From the NCBI RefSeq assembly GCF_900111615.1, contig NZ_FOHU01000012.1, positions 1 to 64,000 on the forward strand: 64,000 bases of DNA, written 5' to 3'. This DNA comes from Natronincola peptidivorans. GTDB lineage: Bacteria > Bacillota > Clostridia > Peptostreptococcales > Natronincolaceae. Below are positions 19,128 to 28,228 of this stretch, one piece after another (the first letter of the stretch is position 1; the number at the start of each line of letters is the position of its first letter). The notes beneath the pieces are model-generated. The model was not told the DNA's origin. It saw nothing but the letters and a program-made list of their open reading frames with translations, and made no database searches. Made by a program: the position numbers and the translations under genes.

Positions 19128-20537
19128 ATGTTAAAGGAGTTATGCTATATACATACGAATTTATCGGATATGGAGATAATGAAGTTGGAAAGTATTTCCA
19201 GCAATCTCCCTATTATATCTGATCTTGTAAAAGCAGATGTATTTATAGACTGTCTGACTAGAGATCCTAATGTTGCTATTGTAGTAGCGGAAGCGAAACC
19301 ATTAATCTATCCGTCTATGTATAAACATACAGTTGTGGGAGAATTAGCCCTTCGAAAGAATGAACCTGCTGCCTTAAGAACCTTAGAAATTGGTATGGCT
19401 ACAAGAGATTTAAAGGCCATAACCCAAGAAAACAAAACGGTAAAGCAAAGTGTAGTGCCTATCAAGAATGATAGAGGAAAAACCATCGCTTGTCTTATCA
19501 TGGAACAGGATATTACGGAGCATGTCAATCAAAATAAACACATGGAAATTTTAGCAGAAACGACAGAACAGCTTACAGAAACATTATTGTCTTTTATAGA
19601 TAATGAAAACACCATTCCTTATCATATTAATGATGCCATCGTTATGTTTGATCCCCAAGGTGTGGCAACCTATGCTAATCCAGTTGCTGATGAACTATAT
19701 AAAAAATTAGGTTATCGAGATCATATAATTGGAATGAATTTTGATAATTTAGCTTTTGATGGTAGTGTATTTGAGAAGGTTGTGGAAGCACAATCCTTTA
19801 ATATTACAGAAATTGATATAGGAAAATTATCTTTACAAGTCAAATATGCTGTTGTAAAACAAAAAAAAATATTAGCATCTGTAATAATGCTGATAAAAGA
19901 CATCACGGAGGTTAAAGAGAAAGAGAAGGAGCTTATTTTAAAATCAGTAGCAATTAGAGAAATTCATCACCGAGTAAAAAACAATCTTCAAACGATAGCA
20001 AGTCTTTTGAGGTTACAGTCAAGGCGTATTGACAATGACTTAGTTAAAAAATCTTTTAATGAAAGTATCAGTAGAATTCTAAGCATTGCAGTTACTCATG
20101 AAATTCTAGCACAAAAAGGAGTAGATAACGTTGATATTAAAACAATTTTATCTCGAATCAAAGATAATACATTGGATTATGGGATTGTACCTCATAAAGA
20201 CATAAAAATAGATTTAAAGGGAGATAGCATCACTTTAGACTCTGATAAAGCAACATCTATTGCTTTAGTAGTAAATGAATTATTACAAAATTCTCTAGAA
20301 TATGCCTTTGAAGATAAAGATGCTGGTCATATAGAAATATGCATACAAAAAGGGAGTATGTATTCAAGTATATCTATCATAGATAATGGGAGAGGGTTTG
20401 ATCTGCTGACGGTAAGGCAAGGAAGCTTAGGACTGAAAATAGTGAACAGCATTGTGCAGGATAAGCTAGCTGGGGATATACACATAGATTCATCCCCCAG
20501 TGGTACAAAAGTTATTTTTGATTTTAAAAATGAATAG
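19128..20537 (+). CDS. eutW: sensor histidine kinase EutW
   Basis: The 469-residue kinase has no membrane segment, so sensing is cytosolic. The N-terminal half (about 1-145) matches the H_kinase_N/EutW sensory region, and a PAS-like segment follows (about 160-260). The HisKA_2 dimerisation box IREIHHRVKNNLQTIASLLRLQSRRI places the phosphoacceptor at His280 or 281. The ATPase domain shows N-box VNELLQNSLEYAF, and G-boxes DNGRGFD and GSLGLKIV. EutW responds to ethanolamine in relatives and phosphorylates EutV. It follows eutV by about 40 bases. Confidence 0.92.
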   Translation: MLKELCYIHTNLSDMEIMKLESISSNLPIISDLVKADVFIDCLTRDPNVAIVVAEAKPLIYPSMYKHTVVGELALRKNEPAALRTLEIGMATRDLKAITQENKTVKQSVVPIKNDRGKTIACLIMEQDITEHVNQNKHMEILAETTEQLTETLLSFIDNENTIPYHINDAIVMFDPQGVATYANPVADELYKKLGYRDHIIGMNFDNLAFDGSVFEKVVEAQSFNITEIDIGKLSLQVKYAVVKQKKILASVIMLIKDITEVKEKEKELILKSVAIREIHHRVKNNLQTIASLLRLQSRRIDNDLVKKSFNESISRILSIAVTHEILAQKGVDNVDIKTILSRIKDNTLDYGIVPHKDIKIDLKGDSITLDSDKATSIALVVNELLQNSLEYAFEDKDAGHIEICIQKGSMYSSISIIDNGRGFDLLTVRQGSLGLKIVNSIVQDKLAGDIHIDSSPSGTKVIFDFKNE

Positions 20538-20538
20538 A

Positions 20539-20625
20539 TAACACAAGGTTGTGTTAGTGTAAAAGGCAAAGGGGCCAAGGTAAAGTATGATTTTTCGTAG
20601 TTTACCTTGGCCTCTTATGTGTTTT
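20539..20625 (+). promoter_or_regulatory. EutV (ANTAR) antitermination element between eutW and eutA
   Basis: Two bases after the eutW stop, TAACAC-AAGGTT-GTGTTA (20539-20556) gives a hexaloop with A1 and G4. Eight bases on, GGC-AAAGGG-GCC (20565-20576) gives a second A1/G4 hexaloop. The second hairpin shares GGGGCC with the 5' arm of a long terminator stem (about 20571-20584 with 20601-20614), followed by a loosely T-rich tract. The two structures are mutually exclusive. Terminated transcripts would still make EutV and EutW; antitermination would add eutA onward. Confidence 0.8.
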
Positions 20626-20649
20626 TAGAGGAAAGAGGAGGCAAAAAAA

Positions 20650-22083
20650 TTGAGGGAAAAAATTTTAAGCGTGGGGATTGACATTGGTACATCTACTATC
20701 CAGTTGATTTTCAGTAAAATTACTATCGAAAATACTGCTTCGGCAGCGTCTGTACCCAATATCAGTATTGTAGAAAAAGAGGTTATATATAGAAGTGATA
20801 TTTACTTTACTCCTATAGTTTCCCATTACGAAATTGATGGCTTGAATGTAAGAAAAATTATTGAGAGTGAATACAACAAAGCAAGTATTTCATCTAAAGA
20901 GGTCAAAACTGGAGCCGTTATCATTACAGGAGAAACCGCTAGAAAGGAAAATGCAAGTATTGTTTTAAAAACCCTTAGTGATTTAGCAGGAGAGTTTGTT
21001 GTTGCAACAGCTGGACCAGATTTAGAAGCCATCATTGCGGGTAAAGGTGCTGGTGCAGAAAAACTATCTAAGGAGGATAGCTGTACCGTAATTAATTTAG
21101 ACATTGGAGGTGGAACCACTAACATAGCAGTGTTCAAGGATGGAGAAGTTATTGATACCGCCTGCTTAGACATAGGTGGGAGATTAATCAGGTTTGAAAA
21201 GGATACAAAAAAGATTTGCTACATAGCTCCGAAATTAAAAGACTTAACAAAAAATATGGGCTTAGAAATAAAGGAAGGTATGGAAATAGGCTTAGAATCA
21301 ATAGAGAAGATAGCTGATAAAATGACAGAAATACTTCTAGAAGTAGTAGGCTTAAAGTCTCCAACGGAGGCTGGTAAAAAAATGCTTATAGGTAAGGATT
21401 TAAAAAGAAATTATTCTATAGATTATATAACCTTTTCAGGGGGAGTTGCAGATCATATTTATGAAGAAGACGGAGATTCACTCTTTAGATACAGTGATAT
21501 TGGTATTTTGTTAGGCCATTCAATTAGAAAATCCAATCTGTTAAAAAGCTATAAATTAGCAAACCCCATAGAAACCATAAGGGCAACCGTAGTGGGAGCA
21601 GGATCTCATACCGTTGATATTAGCGGAAGCACCATTACCTTTACAAAGGATGTGTTTCCTCTTAAGAATATACCTATATTAAAAATGTCAGTTAAAGAAG
21701 AAAGGTTAACTAAAGAGAGTTTCATAGAAAAAATAGAAAATAAGCTTAAGTGGTTTGACCTAGAAGAGAAGATGCAAATGGTGGCCTTAGGCATAAGGGG
21801 ACTAAAAAATCCAAGCTTCAAAGAAATACAAAATTTAGCTGCAAATATTATTAAAGGAATGGAAGAAGTGATTAAGCAAAATGCAGTCCTAATAGTAGTA
21901 GTAGAGAATGACATTGCCAAGGTCTTGGGTCAGACCTTGTATAAGCAAGTAGGCTATAAAAAGGATATTATTTGTATTGATAGTATCAAAGTTGACAACG
22001 GAGACTATATTGACATTGGCAGACCCTTAGCTAATAACAGAGTAGTGCCGGTTGTCATAAAAACATTAGTGTTCAATTCTTAG
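20650..22083 (+). CDS. eutA: EutA, reactivating factor for ethanolamine ammonia-lyase
   Basis: The 477-residue protein has the actin/Hsp70-like ATPase fold of Eut[18 protein letters not shown] (residues 7-23, phosphate 1 motif) and [20 protein letters not shown] near 148 (phosphate 2 motif), then [11 protein letters not shown] near 260. It exchanges inactivated cobalamin for fresh adenosylcobalamin on EutBC. Length agrees with the family (about 470). The start is TTG at 20650, with GAGGAGG eight to twelve bases upstream; no ATG is available nearby. It is the first gene behind the internal attenuator. Confidence 0.92.
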   Translation: MREKILSVGIDIGTSTIQLIFSKITIENTASAASVPNISIVEKEVIYRSDIYFTPIVSHYEIDGLNVRKIIESEYNKASISSKEVKTGAVIITGETARKENASIVLKTLSDLAGEFVVATAGPDLEAIIAGKGAGAEKLSKEDSCTVINLDIGGGTTNIAVFKDGEVIDTACLDIGGRLIRFEKDTKKICYIAPKLKDLTKNMGLEIKEGMEIGLESIEKIADKMTEILLEVVGLKSPTEAGKKMLIGKDLKRNYSIDYITFSGGVADHIYEEDGDSLFRYSDIGILLGHSIRKSNLLKSYKLANPIETIRATVVGAGSHTVDISGSTITFTKDVFPLKNIPILKMSVKEERLTKESFIEKIENKLKWFDLEEKMQMVALGIRGLKNPSFKEIQNLAANIIKGMEEVIKQNAVLIVVVENDIAKVLGQTLYKQVGYKKDIICIDSIKVDNGDYIDIGRPLANNRVVPVVIKTLVFNS

Positions 22084-22099
22084 AATAGGGGGAGTTATT

Positions 22100-23464
22100 A
22101 TGAGGTTAAAAACAAAATTATTTGGGGAGGTTTACAAGTTTAATTCTGTCAAAGAAGTATTGGCTAAAGCAAATGAAGAAAAATCAGGAGATAGTCTAGC
22201 CGGGATTACAGCTAATTCTGTTACAGAACGCATAGCTGCTAAGGAGGTATTGAGCAATTTAACTCTAAAAGATTTAAGAAATAACCCTGTAGTGCCTTAT
22301 GAAAAAGATGAAGTCACTAGGGTTATTCAGGACAGTGTAAATGAAAAAATCTATCAAGAAATCAAAAACTGGTCAGTAGCTGAATTGAGAGAATGGATTT
22401 TAGACATTAGTACATCATCAGAAGAAGTAAAACGAATCAGCAGGGGTCTTACAAGTGAAATAGTGGCTGGTGTAACAAAACTTATGTCAAATTTGGACTT
22501 GATTTATGGAGCTAGCAAGATTCGGATTAGTGCTCACTGCAATACAACTATTGGATTGCCAGGTACATTAGCAGCTAGATTACAACCAAATCATCCTACT
22601 GATAATATTGAAGGAATCATGCTATCCGTTATGGAGGGGTTAAGCTATGGTGTTGGAGATGCTGTTATTGGCTTAAATCCTGTTGAAGACACAGTTGAGG
22701 GTGTTACCAAGGTACTAAAAGCTTTTGATGACTTTAAAAGAAAGTGGGAGATTCCAACACAGATTTGTGTGTTAGCTCATGTAACAACTCAGATGGAAGC
22801 AATTAAAAAAGGAGCTCCTAGTGATTTGATATTTCAAAGCATTGCAGGATCTCAAAGAGGGAATGAAGCCTTTGGCATAACAGTAGAATTATTAGATCAA
22901 GCAAATGATATGATGATGAAGGAAGGAACAGCAACAGGGCCGAATTTTATGTATTTTGAAACTGGGCAGGGTTCTGAATTATCCTCTGATGCCCACCATA
23001 ATGCTGATCAGGTTACAATGGAAGCAAGATGCTATGGATTAGCAAAAAGATATAGTCCTTTCCTAGTTAATACGGTTGTAGGTTTCATTGGTCCCGAATA
23101 CCTGTATGATAGCAAACAGGTAATTCGAGCAGGTCTTGAGGATCATTTTATGGGGAAGTTAACGGGCATATCTATGGGTGTAGATGCTTGTTATACCAAT
23201 CATATGAAAGCGGATCAAAATGATATAGAAAACTTAGCAGTACTATTGACAAATGCAGGATGTAATTATTTTATGGGTATCCCAGCAGGTGATGATGTTA
23301 TGTTGAACTATCAATGCACTGGATATCATGAAATTCCTACCCTAAGAGAATTATTAAACTTGAGGCCAAGTTATGAATTTGAGAAATGGTTGGGAAAAAT
23401 GAATTTGATAAAGAATGGGAAATTAACAAGTAGAGCTGGAGATGCTTCTATATTTTTCAAATAA
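22100..23464 (+). CDS. eutB: ethanolamine ammonia-lyase large subunit
   Basis: The 454-residue catalytic subunit forms the TIM barrel that converts ethanolamine to acetaldehyde and ammonia using adenosylcobalamin. Recognisable text includes RISAHCNTTIGLPGTLAARLQPNHPTD near 151, YFETGQGSELSSDAHHNADQVTMEARCYGLAKRY near 291, and GIPAGDDVMLNYQCTGYHE near 396. Length is the family norm (about 454). Residues in these blocks contact substrate and the radical in characterised EutB. It lies 16 bases after eutA and 17 before eutC. Confidence 0.97.
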   Translation: MRLKTKLFGEVYKFNSVKEVLAKANEEKSGDSLAGITANSVTERIAAKEVLSNLTLKDLRNNPVVPYEKDEVTRVIQDSVNEKIYQEIKNWSVAELREWILDISTSSEEVKRISRGLTSEIVAGVTKLMSNLDLIYGASKIRISAHCNTTIGLPGTLAARLQPNHPTDNIEGIMLSVMEGLSYGVGDAVIGLNPVEDTVEGVTKVLKAFDDFKRKWEIPTQICVLAHVTTQMEAIKKGAPSDLIFQSIAGSQRGNEAFGITVELLDQANDMMMKEGTATGPNFMYFETGQGSELSSDAHHNADQVTMEARCYGLAKRYSPFLVNTVVGFIGPEYLYDSKQVIRAGLEDHFMGKLTGISMGVDACYTNHMKADQNDIENLAVLLTNAGCNYFMGIPAGDDVMLNYQCTGYHEIPTLRELLNLRPSYEFEKWLGKMNLIKNGKLTSRAGDASIFFK

Positions 23465-23481
23465 TAAAAGGAGGGGAGAAT

Positions 23482-24381
23482 ATGATTTCTGAAAAAGACT
23501 TAAGAATCGTTATTGAGCAAGTCATATCAGAGCTAGGTATGACATCTGAAAAAATACTACCAAAGGATTGTGAAGACAGAGTAAAACAAGAGATAGTTGA
23601 AGACATAGAAAACTGTGAAGAGGATTTGCAGGACATTACTGAGATAGATTTAAAAAGACAGGTCTTAGTTCCTGAGGCTGAAAATTTAGATGGCTTACTA
23701 AAAATGAAGGAAACAACTCCTGCACGAATAGGGGTTTGGAGAGCGGGACCACGATACAAAACAGAAACGATGTTACGATTTAGAGCTGACCATGCAGTAG
23801 CAATGGATGCTGTTTTTACAAACGTATCAGAGGAATTTTTGAAGGAGATGGATTTATTTACTATAGAAACGATGTGCAATAGTAAAGATCAGTATCTTAC
23901 AAGACCGGATTTAGGAAGAAAATTTCATGAAGAATCACTAAATACAATTAGAGAAAATTGTATTATGAATCCTGAAGTACAAATTTATGTGTCTGATGGA
24001 TTAAGTTCCACGGCGATTGAAACAAATATTAGAGATATTCTTCCAGCTATTATGCAGGGTTTAGAAGGATATAGCGTTAAAATAGGGACACCATTTTTCG
24101 TAAAGTATGGAAGAGTCCCTGCAATGGATGTTATATCTGAAACTACAGGAGCAGAAGTAACATGTGTTTTGATTGGTGAAAGACCTGGTCTTGCCACTGG
24201 TGAGAGCATGAGTGCTTATATGGCATATAAAGCTACAGTCAATATGCCTGAAGCAAGAAGAACGGTAGTATCCAATATTCATAAAGGAGGTACCCCAGCA
24301 GTTGAAGCTGGTGCTCACATCGCTGAGATTTTAAAGCAAATGCTAGACAAAAAAGCAAGTGGTTTAGATTTAAAATTATGA
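23482..24381 (+). CDS. eutC: ethanolamine ammonia-lyase small subunit
   Basis: The 299-residue subunit completes the B12-binding site of EutBC. Family blocks are PARIGVWRAGPRYKTETMLRFRADHAVAMDAVF near residue 81 and VCVLIGERPGLATGESMSAYMAY-type text near 230. The first 19 residues (MISEKDLRIVIEQVISELG) form an amphipathic helix like known encapsulation peptides, joined to the core by an acidic linker; this fits delivery of EutBC into the microcompartment. Confidence 0.96.
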   Translation: MISEKDLRIVIEQVISELGMTSEKILPKDCEDRVKQEIVEDIENCEEDLQDITEIDLKRQVLVPEAENLDGLLKMKETTPARIGVWRAGPRYKTETMLRFRADHAVAMDAVFTNVSEEFLKEMDLFTIETMCNSKDQYLTRPDLGRKFHEESLNTIRENCIMNPEVQIYVSDGLSSTAIETNIRDILPAIMQGLEGYSVKIGTPFFVKYGRVPAMDVISETTGAEVTCVLIGERPGLATGESMSAYMAYKATVNMPEARRTVVSNIHKGGTPAVEAGAHIAEILKQMLDKKASGLDLKL

Positions 24382-24414
24382 TGATATCAATTTACAAGAA
24401 TGGAGGGAAAGTAA

Positions 24415-25068
24415 ATGAGAAATGACCCAATTCGTGCTCAGGTATTAAGTATAAAGCTAATTCCAAACATTAATCCTGATATGGCAACAGAACTAAAGTT
24501 AGAAAAGCAACACAGAAGTATAGGTATCATAACAACAGATATCGATGATGTATCCTATACAGCATTAGATGAAGCTACAAAAAAAGCAGATGTTCAAGTA
24601 GCTTATGCCAAGTCTTTTTATGGAGGAGCTGCTAATGCTAGTACAAAGCTGGCAGGAGAGTTCATAGGTATTTTAGCAGGACCTAATCCAGCAGAAGTTA
24701 GAAGCGGTCTAAATGCTGCTATTGAATTTATTGAAAATGGCGCTTGTTTTTACAGTGCTAACGAGGACGATAGTATTGCCTATTACGCCCATTGCATTTC
24801 TAGATCAGGCTCTTATCTATCTGACACAGCGGGTATACAGGAGGGCGAAGCTATTGCATACCTTATCGCACCACCTATGGAAGCTATGTACGCTTTAGAT
24901 GCTGCTTTGAAGGCTGCAGATGTAAGGATGGCAATCTTCTATGGTCCACCTTCTGAAACTAACTTTGGTGGTGGACTACTTACAGGAAGTCAATCAGCAT
25001 GTAAAGCTGCCTGTGATGCATTTGCAGCAGCAGTTGAGTATGTAGCAGATAATCCAACTAAATTTTAG
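24415..25068 (+). CDS. eutL: EutL, trimeric tandem-domain shell protein
   Basis: The 217-residue protein has two fused BMC folds, as in EutL. Typical segments are VLSIKLIPNINPDMA near residue 10, SFYGGAANASTKLAGEFIGILAGPNPAEV near 68, and FYGPPSETNFGGGLLTGSQSACKAACDAFAAAV near the C-terminus. EutL trimers tile as pseudohexamers and can open a large gated pore, with ethanolamine reported to bind the closed form. Length is the family norm (about 217-219). Confidence 0.95.
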   Translation: MRNDPIRAQVLSIKLIPNINPDMATELKLEKQHRSIGIITTDIDDVSYTALDEATKKADVQVAYAKSFYGGAANASTKLAGEFIGILAGPNPAEVRSGLNAAIEFIENGACFYSANEDDSIAYYAHCISRSGSYLSDTAGIQEGEAIAYLIAPPMEAMYALDAALKAADVRMAIFYGPPSETNFGGGLLTGSQSACKAACDAFAAAVEYVADNPTKF

Positions 25069-25091
25069 CCTTATTGTTAGGCGGTGAGAAA

Positions 25092-25670
25092 ATGAGAGGT
25101 AAGGCTCTTGGATTAATAGAGACTTTCGGATATTTATCAGCAGTAGAGGCAGCAGATATCTGCTTAAAGACAGCCAATGTGACCTTGATTGGGCTAGAGA
25201 AGGTATCTGGTGGGCTTGTAACAATAAAAATTTCAGGAGATGTTGCAGCAGTTAAGGTGGCCATAGATGCTGCAGAAGTAGCAGTAAAGGAAATGGGTAA
25301 TTTGCTGTCAACCCATGTTATTTCTAGAACAGCGGAGGGATTAGATAAAATAATTTTCTCCGACATCTGTGGCATCCATAAAACCCAGAAAAAAGAATTA
25401 AGAAAAAGTATGAATAAGGATTATGCGGATGTTGATACGATAGTACAAGAAATAAGAATAGATAAAGAATTAAATGAAAACTTAAGTAATCCTGAGAAAA
25501 CAATAGAAGAGCTAAAAGCTATGAAGGTAGTGAAATTAAGAACTTTAGCACGCAAAATGGAGGGAATCAAGTTAGACAAAGGGGAAATAAAATTTGCGAG
25601 AAAAAATCAATTAATAATGGCTATATTAGAATTTTATGAAAGGGGGGGAAGGACAGATGATTCTAGATGA
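25092..25670 (+). CDS. BMC-H shell protein with C-terminal Rho_N/SAP-like domain (EutK-like)
   Basis: The 192-residue product starts with one normal BMC domain (residues 1-92: RGKALGLIETFGYLSAVEAAD..., GGLVTIKISGDVAAVKVAIDA). A charged linker (about 93-140) follows, then a small helical domain (about 141-190) of the form EELKAMKVVKLRTLARKMEG...KNQLIMAILEFYE. That pattern resembles the helix-extended-helix of Rho N-terminal and SAP-like nucleic-acid-binding domains. In enterobacteria EutK has a BMC domain plus an unrelated-looking helix-turn-helix tail. ATG 25092 has GGCGGTGAGAAA before it. The end overlaps eutE by 14 bases, so the two are translationally linked. Confidence 0.85.
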   Translation: MRGKALGLIETFGYLSAVEAADICLKTANVTLIGLEKVSGGLVTIKISGDVAAVKVAIDAAEVAVKEMGNLLSTHVISRTAEGLDKIIFSDICGIHKTQKKELRKSMNKDYADVDTIVQEIRIDKELNENLSNPEKTIEELKAMKVVKLRTLARKMEGIKLDKGEIKFARKNQLIMAILEFYERGGRTDDSR

Positions 25671-27096
25671 TAAGGACTTACGATCTATTCAACAAGTAAG
25701 AAACCTTATAGATAAAGCTGACAAAGCACAAAAACAGTTTAAAGAATTTAGTCAAGAAGAGGTAGACATTATTATAAAAGCTATGGCAGAGTCAGGAGAG
25801 AAACACGCTGAAAAATTGGCTGAAATGGCGGTAGAGGAAACGGGCTTTGGAAAATATGAAGATAAAATAGTCAAAAATTTATTTGCCAGTAAAGCAGTAT
25901 ACCAACACATAAAGGATATGAAAACTGTGGGAATTATTAGGGAAGATAAAAAAGAAAAAATGATAGAAATAGCGTCGCCAGTAGGCATAATAGCAGCTCT
26001 CATCCCCTCAACCAACCCTACTTCAACAACCATATTTAAAAGCCTATGCGCTTTAAAAGCTGGAAATGCTATAATATTTAGTCCTCATCCCTCAGTAGTA
26101 ACATGTATCAATAAGGCTGTAGAAGTAATGAATGAAGCAGCGGTTAGTGTAGGAGCACCTGAAGGATTAATAAGTAGTATGGCCTTGCCCACCATGGAAG
26201 GCAGCTTAGAATTAATGTCTCATAAAAAAATATCTTTGATCTTGGCAACAGGTGGGTCAGAGATGATTAAGGCAGCTTACAGCTCTGGAACACCAGCCTT
26301 AGGGGTGGGGCCTGGAAATGTTCCTGCCTTCATAGAAAAATCAGCAGATATTCACATGGCAGTAAAACGGATCATAGATAGTAAAACCTTTGATAACGGT
26401 ACTATATGTGCATCTGAGCAGGCGGTAATTACGGAAAACTGTATTCAAAAAAAGGTTAAAGAGGAGTTTATTCGGCAGGGTGGATATTTTGCAACAGGAG
26501 AAGAAATAGAAAAGCTCGCCGTCATTATACAAAATCCATGGGGAGGCTTAAATCCTAAAATTGTCGGGCAAACAGCCAAAAAAATAGCTGAAATGGCAGG
26601 GATAAACCTACCAGAAAGCATAAAAGTTATTTTGTGTGAGGAGAAGGGTGTTGGTAAAGCTTATCCATTTTCCATGGAGAAATTATCTCCAATCCTTGCA
26701 TTTTATACAAGAGATAATTGGCAGGAAGCATGTGAACTTTGCATTGATTTATTAAATTATGGCGGATTAGGTCATTCTTTGGTTATTCACTCAGAGAATG
26801 AAAAAGTCATTCAAGAATTTGCTTTTAAGAAGCCAGTGTTTAGAATTTTAGTAAATACACCATCATCTCAAGGGGCAATAGGTGCTACTACTAGTTTAAC
26901 ACCCTCATTAACATTAGGATCTGGAGGTATTGGGGGTAGTGCAACTTCAGACAATGTAAGTCCCATTCATTTGATGAACGTGAAGAGGTTAGTTTACGGG
27001 CTAAAAGAAGCAGAAGAATTAAAACCGAAAAATAATATTGATGTTAACAGGATTACAGAATTGGTGTTGGAGGAATTAAAAAAACTAAATTTTTAA
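25657..27096 (+). CDS. eutE: CoA-acylating acetaldehyde dehydrogenase EutE
   Basis: The 479-residue enzyme oxidises acetaldehyde to acetyl-CoA with NAD+. The catalytic cysteine is Cys251 in DNGTICASEQA, the coenzyme region has VGIIAALIPSTNPTSTTIFKSLCALKAGN, and the C-terminal core contains GATTSLTPSLTLGSGGIGG. After the core, a short linker leads to NNIDVNRITELVLEELKKLNF, an amphipathic helix that looks like a C-terminal encapsulation peptide (in E. coli EutE the extension is N-terminal). ATG 25657 is chosen for its GGGGGGAAGG ribosome site; upstream in-frame starts lie inside the previous gene. Confidence 0.94.
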   Translation: MILDDKDLRSIQQVRNLIDKADKAQKQFKEFSQEEVDIIIKAMAESGEKHAEKLAEMAVEETGFGKYEDKIVKNLFASKAVYQHIKDMKTVGIIREDKKEKMIEIASPVGIIAALIPSTNPTSTTIFKSLCALKAGNAIIFSPHPSVVTCINKAVEVMNEAAVSVGAPEGLISSMALPTMEGSLELMSHKKISLILATGGSEMIKAAYSSGTPALGVGPGNVPAFIEKSADIHMAVKRIIDSKTFDNGTICASEQAVITENCIQKKVKEEFIRQGGYFATGEEIEKLAVIIQNPWGGLNPKIVGQTAKKIAEMAGINLPESIKVILCEEKGVGKAYPFSMEKLSPILAFYTRDNWQEACELCIDLLNYGGLGHSLVIHSENEKVIQEFAFKKPVFRILVNTPSSQGAIGATTSLTPSLTLGSGGIGGSATSDNVSPIHLMNVKRLVYGLKEAEELKPKNNIDVNRITELVLEELKKLNF

Positions 27097-27109
27097 GGAG
27101 GAGTAAAAA

Positions 27110-27394
27110 ATGGCAAATGCAAATGCGTTAGGTATGATTGAAACTAAGGGATTGGTAGGAGCGATAGAAGCAGCTGATGCGATGGTTAAAGCGGCAAATG
27201 TAAGCTTAGTAGGGAAGGAACATGTAGGGGGAGGTTTAGTTACAGTAATGGTTAGAGGGGACGTTGGAGCAGTGAAGGCTGCAACTGATGCAGGTGCAGC
27301 AGCGGCAGATAGAGTAGGAGAACTGATTTCTGTACACGTTATTCCAAGACCTCATGGAGAAGTAGAAGTCATTTTGCCAAAAGTTGAAGGTTAG
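27110..27394 (+). CDS. eutM: EutM/PduA-like BMC-H shell protein
   Basis: The 94-residue hexameric shell protein is a canonical BMC-H domain: [26 protein letters not shown] at the start and [43 protein letters not shown] at the end. The pore loop reads KEHVGGGL. It is presumably the major facet protein. A strong ribosome site (AAGGAGGAG) precedes the ATG, and a very stable hairpin follows the stop, suggesting high expression and a stable 3' end. Confidence 0.95.
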   Translation: MANANALGMIETKGLVGAIEAADAMVKAANVSLVGKEHVGGGLVTVMVRGDVGAVKAATDAGAAAADRVGELISVHVIPRPHGEVEVILPKVEG

Positions 27395-27410
27395 TTGTTA
27401 TAGTCCCGGG

Positions 27411-27433
27411 CTCAATGGTAGCCCGGGTGGATA
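27411..27433 (+). other. GC-rich hairpin after eutM
   Basis: CCCGGGCT pairs perfectly with AGCCCGGG around the loop CAATGGT, and no T run follows. In this AT-rich region it is more likely a transcript-stabilising or processing hairpin than a terminator. A smaller hairpin (TTCCAA/TTGGAA, 27438-27454) follows and has the eutT ribosome site GGGAG in its loop. Confidence 0.75.
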
Positions 27434-27457
27434 AACCTTCCAAGGGAGTTGGAAAAT

Positions 27458-28216
27458 ATGAAGGTACTAACTGAAGAAATTCTGCGAAATCATTATAAAA
27501 AAATTAAATCAAAGAAATATGTAATAAGCAAAGAAATCTTAATTACTCCCTCTGCCCAACAATATCTGAAGGACAACGAAATAGAACTTATTGTAGATGA
27601 AAAGTCCCAAAATGGTAAGAACCCTCAGGAAAACTTAGAAGCAATAGATAAGAAGGTGGAGAGAAAATATAAATATCAATGCAATTATACTGGTGGCTAC
27701 TTTGAAGAAAAACCAGAGTACATGACACATTTATATGGAGATAAACTGGTTTATAAAGATCATCCTCGAATTATATTAAGGGGTAAGTTAGATAGCCTAC
27801 AATCTAAAATCTTAGAGATTCAAATATTAGTTAATAAAAATAAATTAGTAAAACTTCAAAAGGATTTAGATGAGCTATTACAATTCATTCGAAATATTTT
27901 GAGAGCAGAAGTATTAGGTGAAGAACTGGCAGAGATAAAGCTCTTTGGATTAGGGGAAGAAGAAATTAGGGAGATATCTCATCATCCTGAAAAACACTTC
28001 AAATTCAAACATGTACTTCCCCATTATGAAATGGGTGATATAGTAATAGGATTAAATACTCTGAGGAGCAACGCTAGGGAAACAGAAATATGTGGGATTC
28101 AAGCTTTTAAAAAAGAAGAAAGCATTGAACGACAAGATATACTTATAGCTCTTAATAGATTAAGCAGTGGGATTTATCTTTTGATGTGTAGATATTTGGG
28201 TGGATTTTATCGATAG
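27458..28216 (+). CDS. eutT: EutT, corrinoid adenosyltransferase
   Basis: The 252-residue protein makes adenosylcobalamin for EutBC. It matches EutT at THLYGDKLVYKDHPRIILRGKLDSLQSKILEIQ (near residue 91), ILRAEVLGEELAE (near 147) and the C-terminal ETEICGIQAF...RQDILIALNRLSSGIYLLMC. The CCxxC metal-binding cluster known from enterobacterial EutT is missing (the region reads KYQCNYTGGYFEEKPE), in line with the metal-independent Firmicutes class. The first 45 residues (LTEEILRNHYKK...ILITPSAQQYLKDNEIELI) form a module repeated in two other genes of this locus. ATG 27458 is chosen over a TTG nine bases upstream. Confidence 0.88.
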   Translation: MKVLTEEILRNHYKKIKSKKYVISKEILITPSAQQYLKDNEIELIVDEKSQNGKNPQENLEAIDKKVERKYKYQCNYTGGYFEEKPEYMTHLYGDKLVYKDHPRIILRGKLDSLQSKILEIQILVNKNKLVKLQKDLDELLQFIRNILRAEVLGEELAEIKLFGLGEEEIREISHHPEKHFKFKHVLPHYEMGDIVIGLNTLRSNARETEICGIQAFKKEESIERQDILIALNRLSSGIYLLMCRYLGGFYR

Positions 28217-28228
28217 GAGGGACTCACA

